Below are positions 24,025 through 45,308 of a DNA stretch of 64,000 bases, in pieces. The stretch is from assembly GCA_009823395.1 (NCBI GenBank), contig CM020509.1, forward strand, positions 18,851,501 through 18,915,500, read 5' to 3'. This DNA comes from Thamnaconus septentrionalis (taxonomy: Eukaryota > Chordata > Actinopteri > Tetraodontiformes > Monacanthidae). Every line of letters begins with the position of its first letter. Position 1 is the first letter of the stretch. The notes under the pieces were generated by a model. The model saw only the letters and a program-made list of their open reading frames with translations. It ran no database searches and was not told where the DNA came from. Made by a program: the position numbers and the translations under genes.

Positions 24025-24833
24025 CCATTTTGGGGAAGTTGTGGACAGATTATGTCAAACAGGGATTAACCATCAGAGCACCAAACGGGATGTTTACAGA
24101 CTATCGAAACAAAACAGCTGTCCAGCTCCCCTAAAACACACAAAAAAAACAACGACAAAAAAAAAAGACTTTGCGTCCCTCTACGGTGGAAATTTTGGCA
24201 TGGGTTATCATTTTTTTTCTTCTTAAACATACATCAACTTCTTGTAAAAAAGTTTTCTATCGAAACAGCATTAAGACACAAAGGTACACGAAACATAGAT
24301 TGTACACGGAGTGCGATCACTGACTTCTTCTTCTTCTTCCACTTCTTCTAAAAAGGTGCTTTGCTTTCGCTGACGGAGACTGAGCATCTAAAGGTTCGTC
24401 GTGACGACAATGGTTTTCTACGTGGAGGACGCTGACGCGGCCGCGTTACAATTTACAACAAGTGTCTACGTTGTGGATAGATGTGATGACGAGGCTACAC
24501 CTCCCTGCCTGTGTCGGGTCGGATGAGACGCGGTGGTTGCCAGTAGGCTGATAGCGGGGCTGAGGTTACGGGGAAGGTGGCGGAGCCGTCTGTAAAAGCC
24601 TCAAATGAGGCTCCACCTCGGCGCCTCCCTTCACTACAGCTGACAAGGCACAGCTGAGAAACAAATTGCGCGGGAAAAAAAGAATACAGTTATACTGAAA
24701 ATCCAAAAGTGAGTGAAATGTAGCTGTTGTTTTTCCCTCCTGGATCGATCCCAGGTCGGTCTGGGTCCAGGCCGGTCTTGGTTCTGGGAAAAAAAAGGCC
24801 TGAGGGTCTCAGGAGGAAGCGACGGAGACGCTG

Positions 24834-34660
<9,827 letters not shown>

Positions 34661-34736
34661 GTTGAAATCCGGGATGCAGACACACGCGAGTTAGGCAGCG
34701 ACGCTCCTCCAGTGAGTCCTCCTCGCTCCGTGCTGC

Positions 34737-34769
<33 letters not shown>

Positions 34770-36220
34770 GGCGGAACCTCAGCAGCCGAACTTCCTGTTG
34801 GCTGTTGGCTGCGCGGCGTCGCTGTGTGTGCGGCGGCGTCCGTGGAAGGCAGCGCAGACTGTGTGCGCAAATGCCCCTGTCCTCTGCTGCTCGCTTGTTG
34901 GATGGAGCTCTTTGCATTCCTCCTCCTCCTCCTCCCCCTCCTCCCTCTCTCCCTTTCTCTTTCTCTGTGTGCGCGCCTCCTCCCCGCCCATTTCTAGATC
35001 CTCCTCCTTCGGCCCCCCTTTTCTTTGCCTCCCTCCGCGGCGTGCGCGTCGCGTCGAGCGGGAGACACGTCCACGTCGTCGTCGTCGTCGTTTACAACGC
35101 ACGGTACGCACGGACAGGCGATAGGCCTGGCGGGGCGGCGAAACAACGGGGTTATATTGTCTGAATATTTTCAGTATCGACCCTCCACCCCTTCCCCCCT
35201 CCCCCCACCAACCCACCCACCCATTGTCTGGCTGCAGCCCCCATTGTTCCCCCAGCAGCCCGGTTGCAGGTGTTTTAGGTCAGTTTTTGGATGCGCCAGA
35301 TGCATGCTGGGAGTGTTTTTTTTATTTATTTTTTTTTTTTTTTAGTATATATGTATTTAAAAAAAAAAAAAAAAAAAAGTCCAAATTAAAAAAATCAAAG
35401 GGATGTGTTGTGATTTGGAACACGAAGCGGGCGCCTTTTTTGTGCGTGCGCGGCCACAGCCAAGAAGGAGAAGCGCCGTCTTGTTGCAGCCACAGTGTAT
35501 CACACAGACTCACTGGGCCCCCTGCAGGCGTCTCTCGCAGGCGGCGCTCGGCTTTATTATCCCCCCTCTCCTGAAACGAATTTAGGGAAAGGCGACTGAC
35601 AAAAAAAAAAAAAAAAAAAAAATGTGTCGGAGAGAAGTGGGCGCCATATTGGAATCACGGTGGGCTTGTGGTGAGAGCCACCCAGCAGCAGTCCGGCCGC
35701 TGCAGCAGATGTGAGTCCCTGTGTTTTAGGGTGAAGCGGCGGAGGATGCACGGCTCCAACAGCCGGGGCAATGATGCCTGTTGCCGGGGCCTTGTATTCT
35801 GAGTTGCGCACGGAGGCTCTTTTCAAAGCCCCCCCTCCCCGCCAACCTCTCAAGTCCGCTTCCACACACTCGCATGTCCTCGAACGCAAGCCCCTTTGCC
35901 ATTCTTGCAGGGGGGGGGCTTCCTCCCAGTCTCTCTTCTCCCTGCAAGAAGCCATTCGCGCAGACCCCCAGATCATCGCCGGCTCCGAAAAATTCCAAGT
36001 GCTCTGCAGCCTCGAATGGCGTCACGCCATTGGCCGAGCGCCTATCAATCATGGCCGTAGCCGCGCCCCTCCCCCCATTCAACCACTCGCCTCTCTGTTC
36101 CAGTGTGTTTACTACACTGCCGAGCATTTGGGAGACACTCGTCTTCACATGCACTGAAAAGCCACCAAGAAAAACAGTTTTTTTTAGTTGTATTTGCGAG
36201 AGAAGCTCCAAGAGGTCAAC
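34661..36220. promoter_or_regulatory. CpG-rich head-to-head promoter region of sh3bgrl and the HMGN gene
   Basis: The two start codons are 1.56 kb apart and point away from each other. The interval is rich in CG dinucleotides, with a (CT)n at 34740-34767. Near the HMGN side lie an inverted CCAAT (ATTGG, about 36029), a GC box (CCGCGCCCCTCCCC, about 36060) and a palindromic GGCGTCACGCC. No TATA box is evident, as expected of broadly expressed genes. The exact starts of transcription are not visible. Confidence 0.5.
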
Positions 36221-38423
36221 ATGCCCAAGAGAAAGGTACGTATTTTCCAAAGAGCAAAAATAGTTTGGCGCGGATTGCGGCTATTAATGCATTGCAAAGG
36301 GATTGGGAAGACATCCCCTCTGAGACATTACTTAATTATAACGCAATGTGGAACCGTTATTTTTCGCCGGGAATTTTTGCCCACAATCTAGATATAATGT
36401 ACATTTTTTGCGTGTCAAAATGAATATTTTCCTGCGCGCGTGGGGCGAAAGGAACGCGTTTCCCTCCGAGAGCGTCTGTCCTTTTGTAGAGTCAGAAGTC
36501 TCTGTCGGTCTCCATGCAGTTAAAGCACAAGCAGCAGCCATGCTTTGCAGCTCTTGTCCACCTTCGTCGCCGACCTACCGAGAACAAACGGCCCGCTTAT
36601 CGCCTTTTCGCCACCAAACCGGCCAAACTGGCCGCCAGAAAATGCATCAGTGCCCCGACTTTGCATTTTGGCCGCGAAAATACACATTCGCCGTCGCGTT
36701 TCGATAAAATCCTATATTTTTTCTCTTTGTTCATAGTCCCAAATGGCTGCGATGGCGCGGCTCCGCCGCCGAGTGGCGCGCCTGAGTCGCGCCTGGTCCC
36801 TCCCCCTTCTCCGAGACTCCCGCGCCAAGTTTTAAATGTGAGCTCCATGCATTGAACAAGAGGAGGAAATGGGGGAGAGGAGGGGACCAGCAGGGCCCAG
36901 GCCCTTAAAATATGGCTGCAGTGGCTCCACATGGCAGAGCTCTCGCTGTGCTCGCCCTTGTTTGTCCACCGCCACACTGTTTCCAGCCTGCAATCCATAA
37001 AAATGAGCTGGATTTAAAATAAATTTCACTTTTTGCCCGAAATTGAAAAGTGTTTTGTTCAGGCGCGCACTTTCTCAGGGTATGAGTGCAAGGCGCTCGA
37101 GAAATGTTTTTTCTTTTTATAAACTGCCTTTCTTGTTTAATGTTGCATTATTTTGATTTTTTTCAATTTTTAACCTGTGACATGTGTTGTTTTTCAGGGA
37201 ACAGGAACAGATGTAGCCGAAAAGGAGGAGGTAAGATTTTTTGTTTATTAGTATTTCGTTTTTGGAATCAAAAGTGAAAATTTCTACTCACTATGTGTGT
37301 GACATGCACTCTCAATACAATCAAGCACTTCTGAAGACAGTCTCTGTTCTGTTTCAGCCCAAGAGGAGATCGGCCCGGTTATCATCGGTAAGGCTTCTCA
37401 CATAGAGTGCACCAACAACTTCTTTATATTAGAGGATATAATTAAAAGTTATGCACAAAAAGTGCTTAAAAGTAGCAATAATAGTTCTACTATTGATAGA
37501 AAGCAACAGTTTTCCTCAAGAAAAATAGTGCACATAAAGTAGTACTTATAATTTTAATAAAGCAGATTAATTTGATATAAACCTATTAATATCATTATAG
37601 CTTGCATTTTATCTATTTTAAAATATATAAATTACCTTTAACGACTTCAGTGGAGAAATTAATTGTAAATAAAGTTAGCAGAAGCACAATAATGCCTTTA
37701 AAGTGTATAATCACCCACATACAACTGGATGTGAAGTCATTTTACAGTTAAAATTGCAGATACAAGGTAATACCATTGGCCAGAGTGTGAAAATATCGAA
37801 AATAGTTCTTTTAATTGGCTCAAAAAGGACAATAATGTCCTCTGATAGTTAAAAGTTTATTTGCAGGACTAGTTTGCTAATCTAAAACATGCTAGCAACA
37901 GCCATTGTTTCCCATGGTGCTTCATAAAGAAAGAAAACAGGAAATTAGCTGCTGTCATAACTTAGTTTGCCTTCTTTCCCTCCTTTTGCTACAGAAACCA
38001 GTTCCGCCAAAGCCGGAAGTAAAGCCCAAGAAGCCAGCCAAGGTAAGGAACCTTCATTAGCTTCGTTTGGGGGGGCTGATGGAACACAGTTCTAACAGCG
38101 CGGCCCCCATTTTCTTCCAAAATGCAGAAAGAAAAGGCTGTGCACGATAAGAAGGAGGACAAGAAGACCAAGAAGGCGAAGGAGAACGCAGAGGCCGAGG
38201 CCAACGAGGAAAACCACTCTGAGAACGGAGAGGCCAAGACCAACGAGGTGCGTAGACCACACCCCCCAAAAACATCACAGACACTCGCCGGCAAAATATT
38301 GCACTTGTCAGACCAGAAACAACCAAAAAGTCCAATTAAAAGTGATTGTGGGTCCCTCCCTCTTTCTTCCTGCAGGTGGAGGAAGCCCCCGAGGAGGCCA
38401 AGGAAGAAGCCAAGGCCGAGTAG
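36221..38423 (+). CDS. hmgn: High mobility group nucleosome-binding protein, HMGN5/HMGN3-like, 6 coding exons
   Basis: Coding exons are 36221-36235, 37198-37230, 37358-37387, 37995-38042, 38128-38247 and 38376-38423. All are phase 0 with GT/AG borders, giving 97 aa. Seen: the invariant start MPKRK; the nucleosome-binding core RRSARLSS (19-26), which contacts the H2A/H2B acidic patch; a Lys/Pro stretch KPEVKPKKPAK; a basic then acidic tail; and the ENGEAKT block of the regulatory domain. Role: non-histone chromatin protein that loosens compaction. The EPKRRSARLS and PEVKPK wording and the sh3bgrl neighbour point to HMGN5 of Xq21, but the long acidic tail of mammalian HMGN5 is missing and the length is that of HMGN2 or HMGN3. 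The paralogue name is therefore left open. Confidence 0.93.
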
Positions 38424-39035
38424 CACCACTGCCCAAGCTTCCTCTTCCTCCTCGACCCCTCCCGCCCAACCCACCCACCGCCCACACCCACAAGCCCCCT
38501 GCCCTGCCCTCCCTCCAGCCAGCCAACCAGACCCCCCCCCACCCCCCCAAGTCTCTCACATGGTTTCCCTCCAAGGCGTATTGTTAACAGAGGAATATTT
38601 TTATCAATGATTTTATAAGTATCCGTACAGATTTTTAGCACAAAAAGCAAAGCTGATTATGGAGCGCCTTGCAGATTTGCAGTGGTCATATCAAGTGTCT
38701 GCAAGCAGGATGAAAACACTAAAAATCTTTTTTAAATGGCATTTCATGATTGTCGAAGGCTTGTGTGGTGTAGAAAGTGCGTCCCTGCCGGATTGGCTAC
38801 GTTATGAGTTGTTGTATTCCTGTTATTTCGCTGCCCTCCCCTCGCCGACTCCTCCTCCTCCCCCCTACCGCCACCCGCCCCTCCCCTCTTCTCCCTCCAC
38901 AGATTAGATCCCCCCCCCTACAGTTCAACCCTTATCCATGTTTTATTAACGGTTCAGCCATGTTAATGTGGGTTATTCTTTTAGGCCTCTAAATGTGCAG
39001 TGAGTCCCCCCTTTTTCCCCCGTTGCTTCAGTCTT

Positions 39036-39067
<32 letters not shown>

Positions 39068-39417
39068 ACTTTTTTTTTTTTCCATTGAATCGTGTTTTAA
39101 CAGCGTGTTGAAGTGTGTTGTCCACATAAGAAAGAGGAAGATGAACATGTGAAACATTCCGGGAACAGCAATGCCTCCGACCCGTCTCTCTCAAAAGACG
39201 ACCCTGCGTGTAAAAAAAAAAAAGAAGGAAAAAAAAATCTAGAAAAAGAAAAAAATAACAGCTCCTGCTCCATCCACGCTGTCATGCTTTTCTAAAACAC
39301 TCTCGTTTTGTTTTTTTTTTGTTGTTTTTTTTTTTTTTTTTTTAAAAACGATCAGATTTGGAAATCTTCTGACAAATGCAGGTGTCTGGTCCCTCTCTTA
39401 TGTTCTAAAATTCTCTT

Positions 39418-39423
39418 AATAAA
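39418..39423 (+). terminator. Poly(A) signal AATAAA, HMGN gene
   Basis: AATAAA lies about 1.0 kb after the HMGN stop, following a C-rich then T-rich 3' UTR. A GT/T-rich element follows it. On the other strand a second AATAAA (39468-39473) lies 45 bp further, which could serve a convergent transcript. Confidence 0.65.
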
Positions 39424-39473
39424 AACAAGTCCTGGGAATTTTCCTCGAACCCGTGTCTCAAGTCGTCTTTATT

Positions 39474-41181
39474 GGGAGTTTGAGGGGACGTCCAGCCTCC
39501 TCGTTTGCACAGTAAAGAGCCCGATTGCTCAGTGAAACCTGCTCTGAATTCATCCTGAAGCCTCGAACACAGTAACGCACCCAGAGAACTAGAGTCTCAG
39601 TTTAAGTCCATGTTTCAGTCTCTGGCCTGCCAGCTGTGCAGCCTCGCATCATGTCAGCACTCTTCTGTTTTCACCGATTCAAAAATAAACTTAGCATCGC
39701 AATGCTTGAATAAACTGTCCCTAATCAGTGAGAAAAGGATTACACAGAGTACATTAAACAAGCTGGCGATGGTGAAAGCTGCTAACTCAGGGTCACAAAT
39801 GATCCAATATCCATTTAACAGGTCTTTGTGTGTACATGAATTTCGAGTTGATATGATCTGTGTTATTGTTTGACGAACTCCTCAAACTCCTCCTCTGAGC
39901 AGTCGTGCAACTTGCTAAGATCAGTAATTGTGGCCACACGACCTATGCCAGTCAATTCTGATGGACCGAGGGAACAACTCGATCCGAAAAAGTCACCGCC
40001 GACGAAACCAATAAGAGGAACTCGCCTCAGAGGTCCACCGCTGCAGATCTGAGGGGTTGTGGATCACAGGCCGAGCTAAAGGTCAGCTGCAGTTCAGGGT
40101 TCTGTTCTCCTCCTTCTCACTGTGTATCGTACATCAGAAGGATTTGCAGACTGACGGAGTGAATCTGGAGCCTCCTGCTGCTGCTGCTGCTGCTTCTACT
40201 TTTGATATGGTGCGGGGCAGATGGAAGCAACGTCTTTGCCTGCGTGTCTGCCCTCGAGGCCTCAACCCACCGACGGAGCAGACTGTGGTGTCTGGCCACC
40301 TCCGTTCATTCACGCGTTTCTGGGCTTCTAACGGGCAGATCTCAACTCTGCGTGACCCCAAGCTGGAGCACAGGTGCCCCCCCCCCCGACACCTTCACAG
40401 TCCCACTCAGCTTCATTCCCTTTTCAACTAGACATTCGGATATTTATTTCACCAATCTCACAGGGGAAAAGACGCCTATGGCTCATCAAGAGTTGCACCT
40501 GGTGGTCGTGTGACGCCAGGCAGGCAGCTGCAACCAGGAGACAGTTTGTGCAGGATAAATAGAGGGGGAGAGCTTTTTTTTTTTTTTTTTTTTTTTGTGT
40601 TTTTAGTGTGCATTATTTAGCTTAAAACTGCATGCTAGCTCTGTAAACGCCTCACCTGTGCACCTGTGTGTGCTGTAATTATTTGTGGATGTGCAGCGTT
40701 TTTACAACGTGTTTTATGATCCAATAAGGTCTGAGAGCAGCAGCAGCAGCAACAGCACGAAGCGTTTTCATAAAATGTGCCCGAATTAATGGACAAAAAA
40801 AAAAAAAAAAAAAATGGAATCAGAATATCTCGCGAGTGGAACTCTTCACACGCGGTCTCGGTGGATGTCGGCGGTGAAGCACTTGCAAGCCCCTCTGACC
40901 CGCATTGTCATGGCCGGGCACCGGGCTCCATTTTGTCGATATATTTTTTTTTTGTTGTTGTTGCTGGCGCGCAAATGCGTCATTACGCCATTGCACCGCT
41001 AGATGGCGGCCTCGTGTCACGGTTGTGTGGCTCGTGTCGCCTGGCGCTTGCCCCAGCGAGTTCCTCCGTTGTTGTTTTTTTTTTGCCTTTGACTTTCAGA
41101 GTTTAAAAGCGCGCTTTCGAGCCGGTAGGGGGGAGACGCGAAACGGGGCATCGATCATCTCGAACAGTGGTTAAAAAATAA

Positions 41182-41258
<77 letters not shown>

Positions 41259-42237
41259 GAAAAGCACGCGGACCCCTTTTGAAAAGCAAAATCCTTTCGC
41301 ATTTTTGTTTTATTTTTATTTTTTATTTATTTGAAATTGGCAGCCGCTCTTATGGACGGATGTGCTTGGTAAAGGCTGCCGGAGAGCAGGCTGTCTAAAC
41401 TCAGCGCCCTCCAGTGAGTAAGATCCATTCAGGAAGTGAGTGGATCGTCGGGGTGAGTGGGCTGCAGGGGAAATGCGGTATTGATCAGACAGACTGGGGG
41501 AAAAGTTCCCGGTCTGAGTCATGGCTATAGCGGTGGTGGTGGTCCCCCCCCCCACCCCCTTCTGTCCCTGATCCTTCCCTTTTATTTGTGATGTCGGGCT
41601 CCCACGCCTTTATTGATCGGCGCGTTCACGCTGCCTGCTGTGGCCAGCCCCGGGACTCGTTAACAGCTTTGGTACGAGGATGCCCCTCCCACCATCCTCC
41701 CTCCATCCTCTCCAGCCCCCCCCCCCTCATCCACCCCCTCCGGAACATTCTCTTCAGCATCACTTTTATGTTTTCATCCGCTCGAACTGAGGTGTTTATT
41801 TTGTTTTAACCCCCCCTCTGTCTGCCTCTCCTCCCCCAACCCCGTCTCCTTAACTCGGGCTATGAGTGTTGTTTGACTAAAATAGACGCCTTTCCCTTTA
41901 ATAACGTGCACCCATCCCCTTGTGTCATCCCACGCACCGGCCGCCGCTGCTGTGTCCCTCCCCACAGACATCATCCATTCACAGCCTCTGTCCACTCCAC
42001 TCTGGTCAAGGTTTTGCCTGGAGCAGCGCGTGCGCGCGTGCTTGTATATGTGCAACGGAGTGTACACACTGGGAGGAGGAGGAGGAAGTGGGGAGGAAAT
42101 TCTAAGGAGTAAAAGATGAGAATGACCTTTTACGAGGAAGTGATTATAAACGATGTGTTGTCGTCACCAGGGATACCAGTGCGTGCGTGCGTCCGTGCGT
42201 GTGTGTCTGTGTGTGTGAGAGAGAGATAGGGTGACAA

Positions 42238-42282
<45 letters not shown>

Positions 42283-42472
42283 AATTTGACGTGGAAAAAC
42301 ACACGTCACACTTTCGCACATGCTTGCACACAAGAGCGCACGTAGTTGGCAGCAGGTACACTATGACATTTTGTGTGAAAAGCCCCCCCCCAAAAAAAAC
42401 AAACAAACAAACAAACAAACAACCAAAAACAAACAAACAAAAAAAACAAGAACCAAATAAAGACCCGCGCCC

Positions 42473-42514
<42 letters not shown>

Positions 42515-42638
42515 CCGGACCGGATCCTGGTCCCGCTGGAGATGAGCAGATGTTTAGTGACAAGACACACGACGACACAGAGCTGTTGCCTGTGTCGTCT
42601 GCGATTATTTTTTCTTTGCCTTTTTTAGGGGTGGTGGT

Positions 42639-42690
<52 letters not shown>

Positions 42691-43242
42691 GGGGCGGTTT
42701 GTGTTTGTGCAGTTTCTGCAGTTCGCAGTGAAGCATGTATTAGCATGGGAGTGGAAGAGAAAGTGTGTGTGTGTGTCTGTGTGTGTGTGTGTACACGTCC
42801 GGATTGACGTCACAGGCGCCCACTCATTTCCATCTCGTCTGCGTGCGCGTAGAGAATAGATCCCATCTGCATCCAGCTCTTCTCCCCTCTCCCTCACTCC
42901 CTCCCCGCGCGCTCCTTCTCTTTACCCCCCCTCCCCCACCTCCATTACTTTCTGCGCCGCCCTGCGCACGGGCGCGAGTGGTGTAAAGCTACCTTTACGA
43001 TTGACTTCTATTGATTTTCGACCCTTCAGCGCAAGCCCCGCCCCCTTTCCAGAACCGTTGCAGGCCTTAAACAGGACACACTAACCTCAGTTAATACCCT
43101 GCCTTTTCAAAAATGCTTTTACATTGAAGGTTTGACGCTACAGTTTTGAGGACTGGTCAAAATATCCCTATCTAAAAATAGCCCTCAGCCTGTTTTGTTA
43201 AAATGGATGAAGAACCCCTTTGAGCCATTTTGATCTCATCTC
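39474..43242. other. Intergenic, CpG-rich patches and dense microsatellites
   Basis: I recognise no certain gene. There is a possible last exon on the minus strand at 39863-40048, reported as a finding. CpG-rich patches lie near 40830-41130 and 42800-43060, the second beginning with a perfect CRE (42805-42812). Microsatellites include (AAT)n at 41173-41254, (GA)n at 42241-42281, (AAAC)n about 42396-42446, (CA)n at 42472-42511 and (GT)n at 42640-42687. Confidence 0.5.
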
Positions 43243-44001
43243 TACAGTGGCCGACAAGGGCCAAAGACAATGCAACTGCCTTATGTGCCTGAATTGCTGA
43301 AAACAGCTGCAGGCATGGAAATGATGCAAATTCACAAACACAAGTCTAAACAAGGTACAAAAAGGAAAAAAATGTGCTGCAAGACATAAAAACATATACT
43401 TAATCATCAAATGCGCTGCAAACAGAGAAGCGATGCAAAACACAACAGATCCAAACGAGAGAGAAAAAACGCTGCATAAACCAGTCACACAGATCTCTTA
43501 GCGGAACAGCTCAAAGGAGAGGCACACAGGTAGACTGAGGACAGCCGACTAGAAAGTTTCTAGTAGAAACTGGCGTGAAATGTACTCTAAATAAGTCATA
43601 TTAGCGAGCTAAGCCGTACCTTCCCGCTGTTGTTTGAAACACCGTCAGTCAGCCGTCCTCGGTCTACCTGTGTGTCTCTCCATTGAGCTGTTCCGCTAAG
43701 AGCGCCCCCTGCAGGTTTGGAGCACTTCCGTTGTAGTGACTGGTTTATGCAGCATTTTTTTTCGTTTGCATGTTTTCTTGGTTTGCATCTGTTGTGTTTT
43801 GCAGTGCATTTGATAATTACGTATATGTTTTTATGTCTTGCAGCACTTTTTTTTTTTCATTTGCACCACAATCCTCTTTTTGTACCTTGTTCAGACTTAT
43901 GTTTGTGTTTGTGAATTTGCATCGTTTCCATACATGCAGCTGTTTTCGCCAACTAAGGCACATTAGGCAACTATATTGTGCTTGGCCCTTGTCAGCCACC
44001 A
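43243..44001. repeat. Large imperfect inverted repeat (fold-back element)
   Basis: The left arm (about 43243-43559) and right arm (about 43636-44001) are inverted copies around a loop of about 75 bp. Both ends carry GGC(C/T)GACAAGGGCCAA, and shared blocks such as GATGCAAATTCACAAACACA and GCTGCATAAACCAGTCAC run through both arms. The right arm has an extra block with CTGCAGGGGGCGCTC. The end motif resembles that of the element at 44024, so the two probably belong to one DNA-transposon family. Open frames on the two arms mirror each other and are not genes. Confidence 0.8.
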
Positions 44002-44023
44002 TACATCTCTCCCTGCAAAGAAC

Positions 44024-44780
44024 TACGGTGGCCGAGAAGTGCAAAACATCCGCAAAAGAGAAAACACAACACCTCAACCAAAACGGAAGTGACACCCGAA
44101 GTGCAAAACACCCGCAAAAGAGAAAACACAACACCTCAACCAAAACGGAAGTGACACCCGAAGTGCAAAACACCCGCAAAAGAGATAACAACCGCAAATC
44201 AGAAAACACAACACGTCAACCAAAATGGAAGTGAAACTAAACATGCTCTTCCGTCCCGTCTACGCTGTCGGTGTCTTGCCAAGGCAGTTATCCCCGATAG
44301 AATTTGTATCCCTGGTCGTTTATTAGTTTAATCAACTACGCCATGCTACGGACAAATTAGACATTTATTAAGAATGTTTTTATTCCGCTCTATCCGACGT
44401 GTTGTTGAAGTGTATATTAGTTTTTTCAATTACGTTATGCTACGGACACATTAGACAGTCATCCAGAATGTTTTTATTCCGCTGTCTTCTACGTGGTGTC
44501 GCAGATCATATTATTATATTCAGTGCACTGCATTGGCAATGTCGTGTCCATTTCCTCCTATGATTTGACAATGTTGTACCACGTAGGCTAGACGACTACT
44601 TACACTGTGAAATCACCATCAAAAATATTGTTGTAAATAATTCTGAATTTCCTCTCCAGAAACAAACATAACATTTTTTATCATATATTTTTATGTATTT
44701 ATATATATATTTATTTATATTTTGTGATTTGCGGTTGTTTTCTCTTTTGCTGTTGTGTTTTGCACTTCCCGGCCACCGTA
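44024..44780. mobile_element. TIR element carrying a 62-bp tandem array
   Basis: The left end TACGGTGGCCGAGAAGTGC is inverted at the right end (GCACTTCCCGGCCACCGTA, 44762-44780). Inside the left end, a 62-bp unit starting AAGTGCAAAACA-CCGCAAA begins at 44037, 44099 and 44161, the third copy diverged. The array is flanked by AT-rich sequence with no transposase frame. The family is unnamed. Confidence 0.65.
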
Positions 44781-44807
44781 AAGAACACAGACAGCCACCA
44801 CATTGAA

Positions 44808-45308
44808 ACCATGGATGTATTATAAGAACTTGATACCGAATTGGCAATATGGTGGCGTGACGATTTTTCCCAGTGGCCACTTGAGGTACTGCAACCCAAA
44901 AACCTTTCCCCATAGACCTCAATACAAAAATGAACACATTTAAAACGGCTGACAGGACAACTGTGACCTGAAACACGATTCATAACAAATCTTTCTATTG
45001 TAGATTTTTCAGTTATCGTCTTTTAGCTGTTTTTAAAAAATGATAAAGGCCAGAAAATCACCAGAAAAGAGTTTATTCCCAGTGTGATGTCACAATGTCG
45101 TACGTGCTGTGAAGTTCTGATTGGCTACGTCCTTACGTGTCTGTAGGTGATGTTCTCCAAAATTGTTCTGATTGGCCAAATAGGTCATGTGAGTTACAGA
45201 GGCATGATGGGAAGTGACACTACTCCACACGCTCCGTTGGCCCATTAGTGCGGAAGTCAAAAACGTTTTTGCCGTATGCGCTGGGTGAGCAACTCCATTG
45301 AAATGAAT
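44808..45308 (-). repeat. Dispersed repeat, copy B
   Basis: This is the reverse-oriented counterpart of 4408-4853, slightly longer (about 500 bp). The same ordered blocks are present, with extra material between CCTCTGTAACTCACATGACC and the CTGGCCTTTATCA block. It directly follows the TIR element. Confidence 0.7.

Noticed and set aside
43198..44234. Mirror-image hydrophobic proteins on both strands
   Set aside because: They are produced by the inverted repeat. The frames differ between arms and have no family resemblance.
44037..44240. Short regularly spaced repeats, CRISPR-like at first sight
   Set aside because: The 62-bp units are contiguous tandem copies with no unique spacers, in a vertebrate genome.
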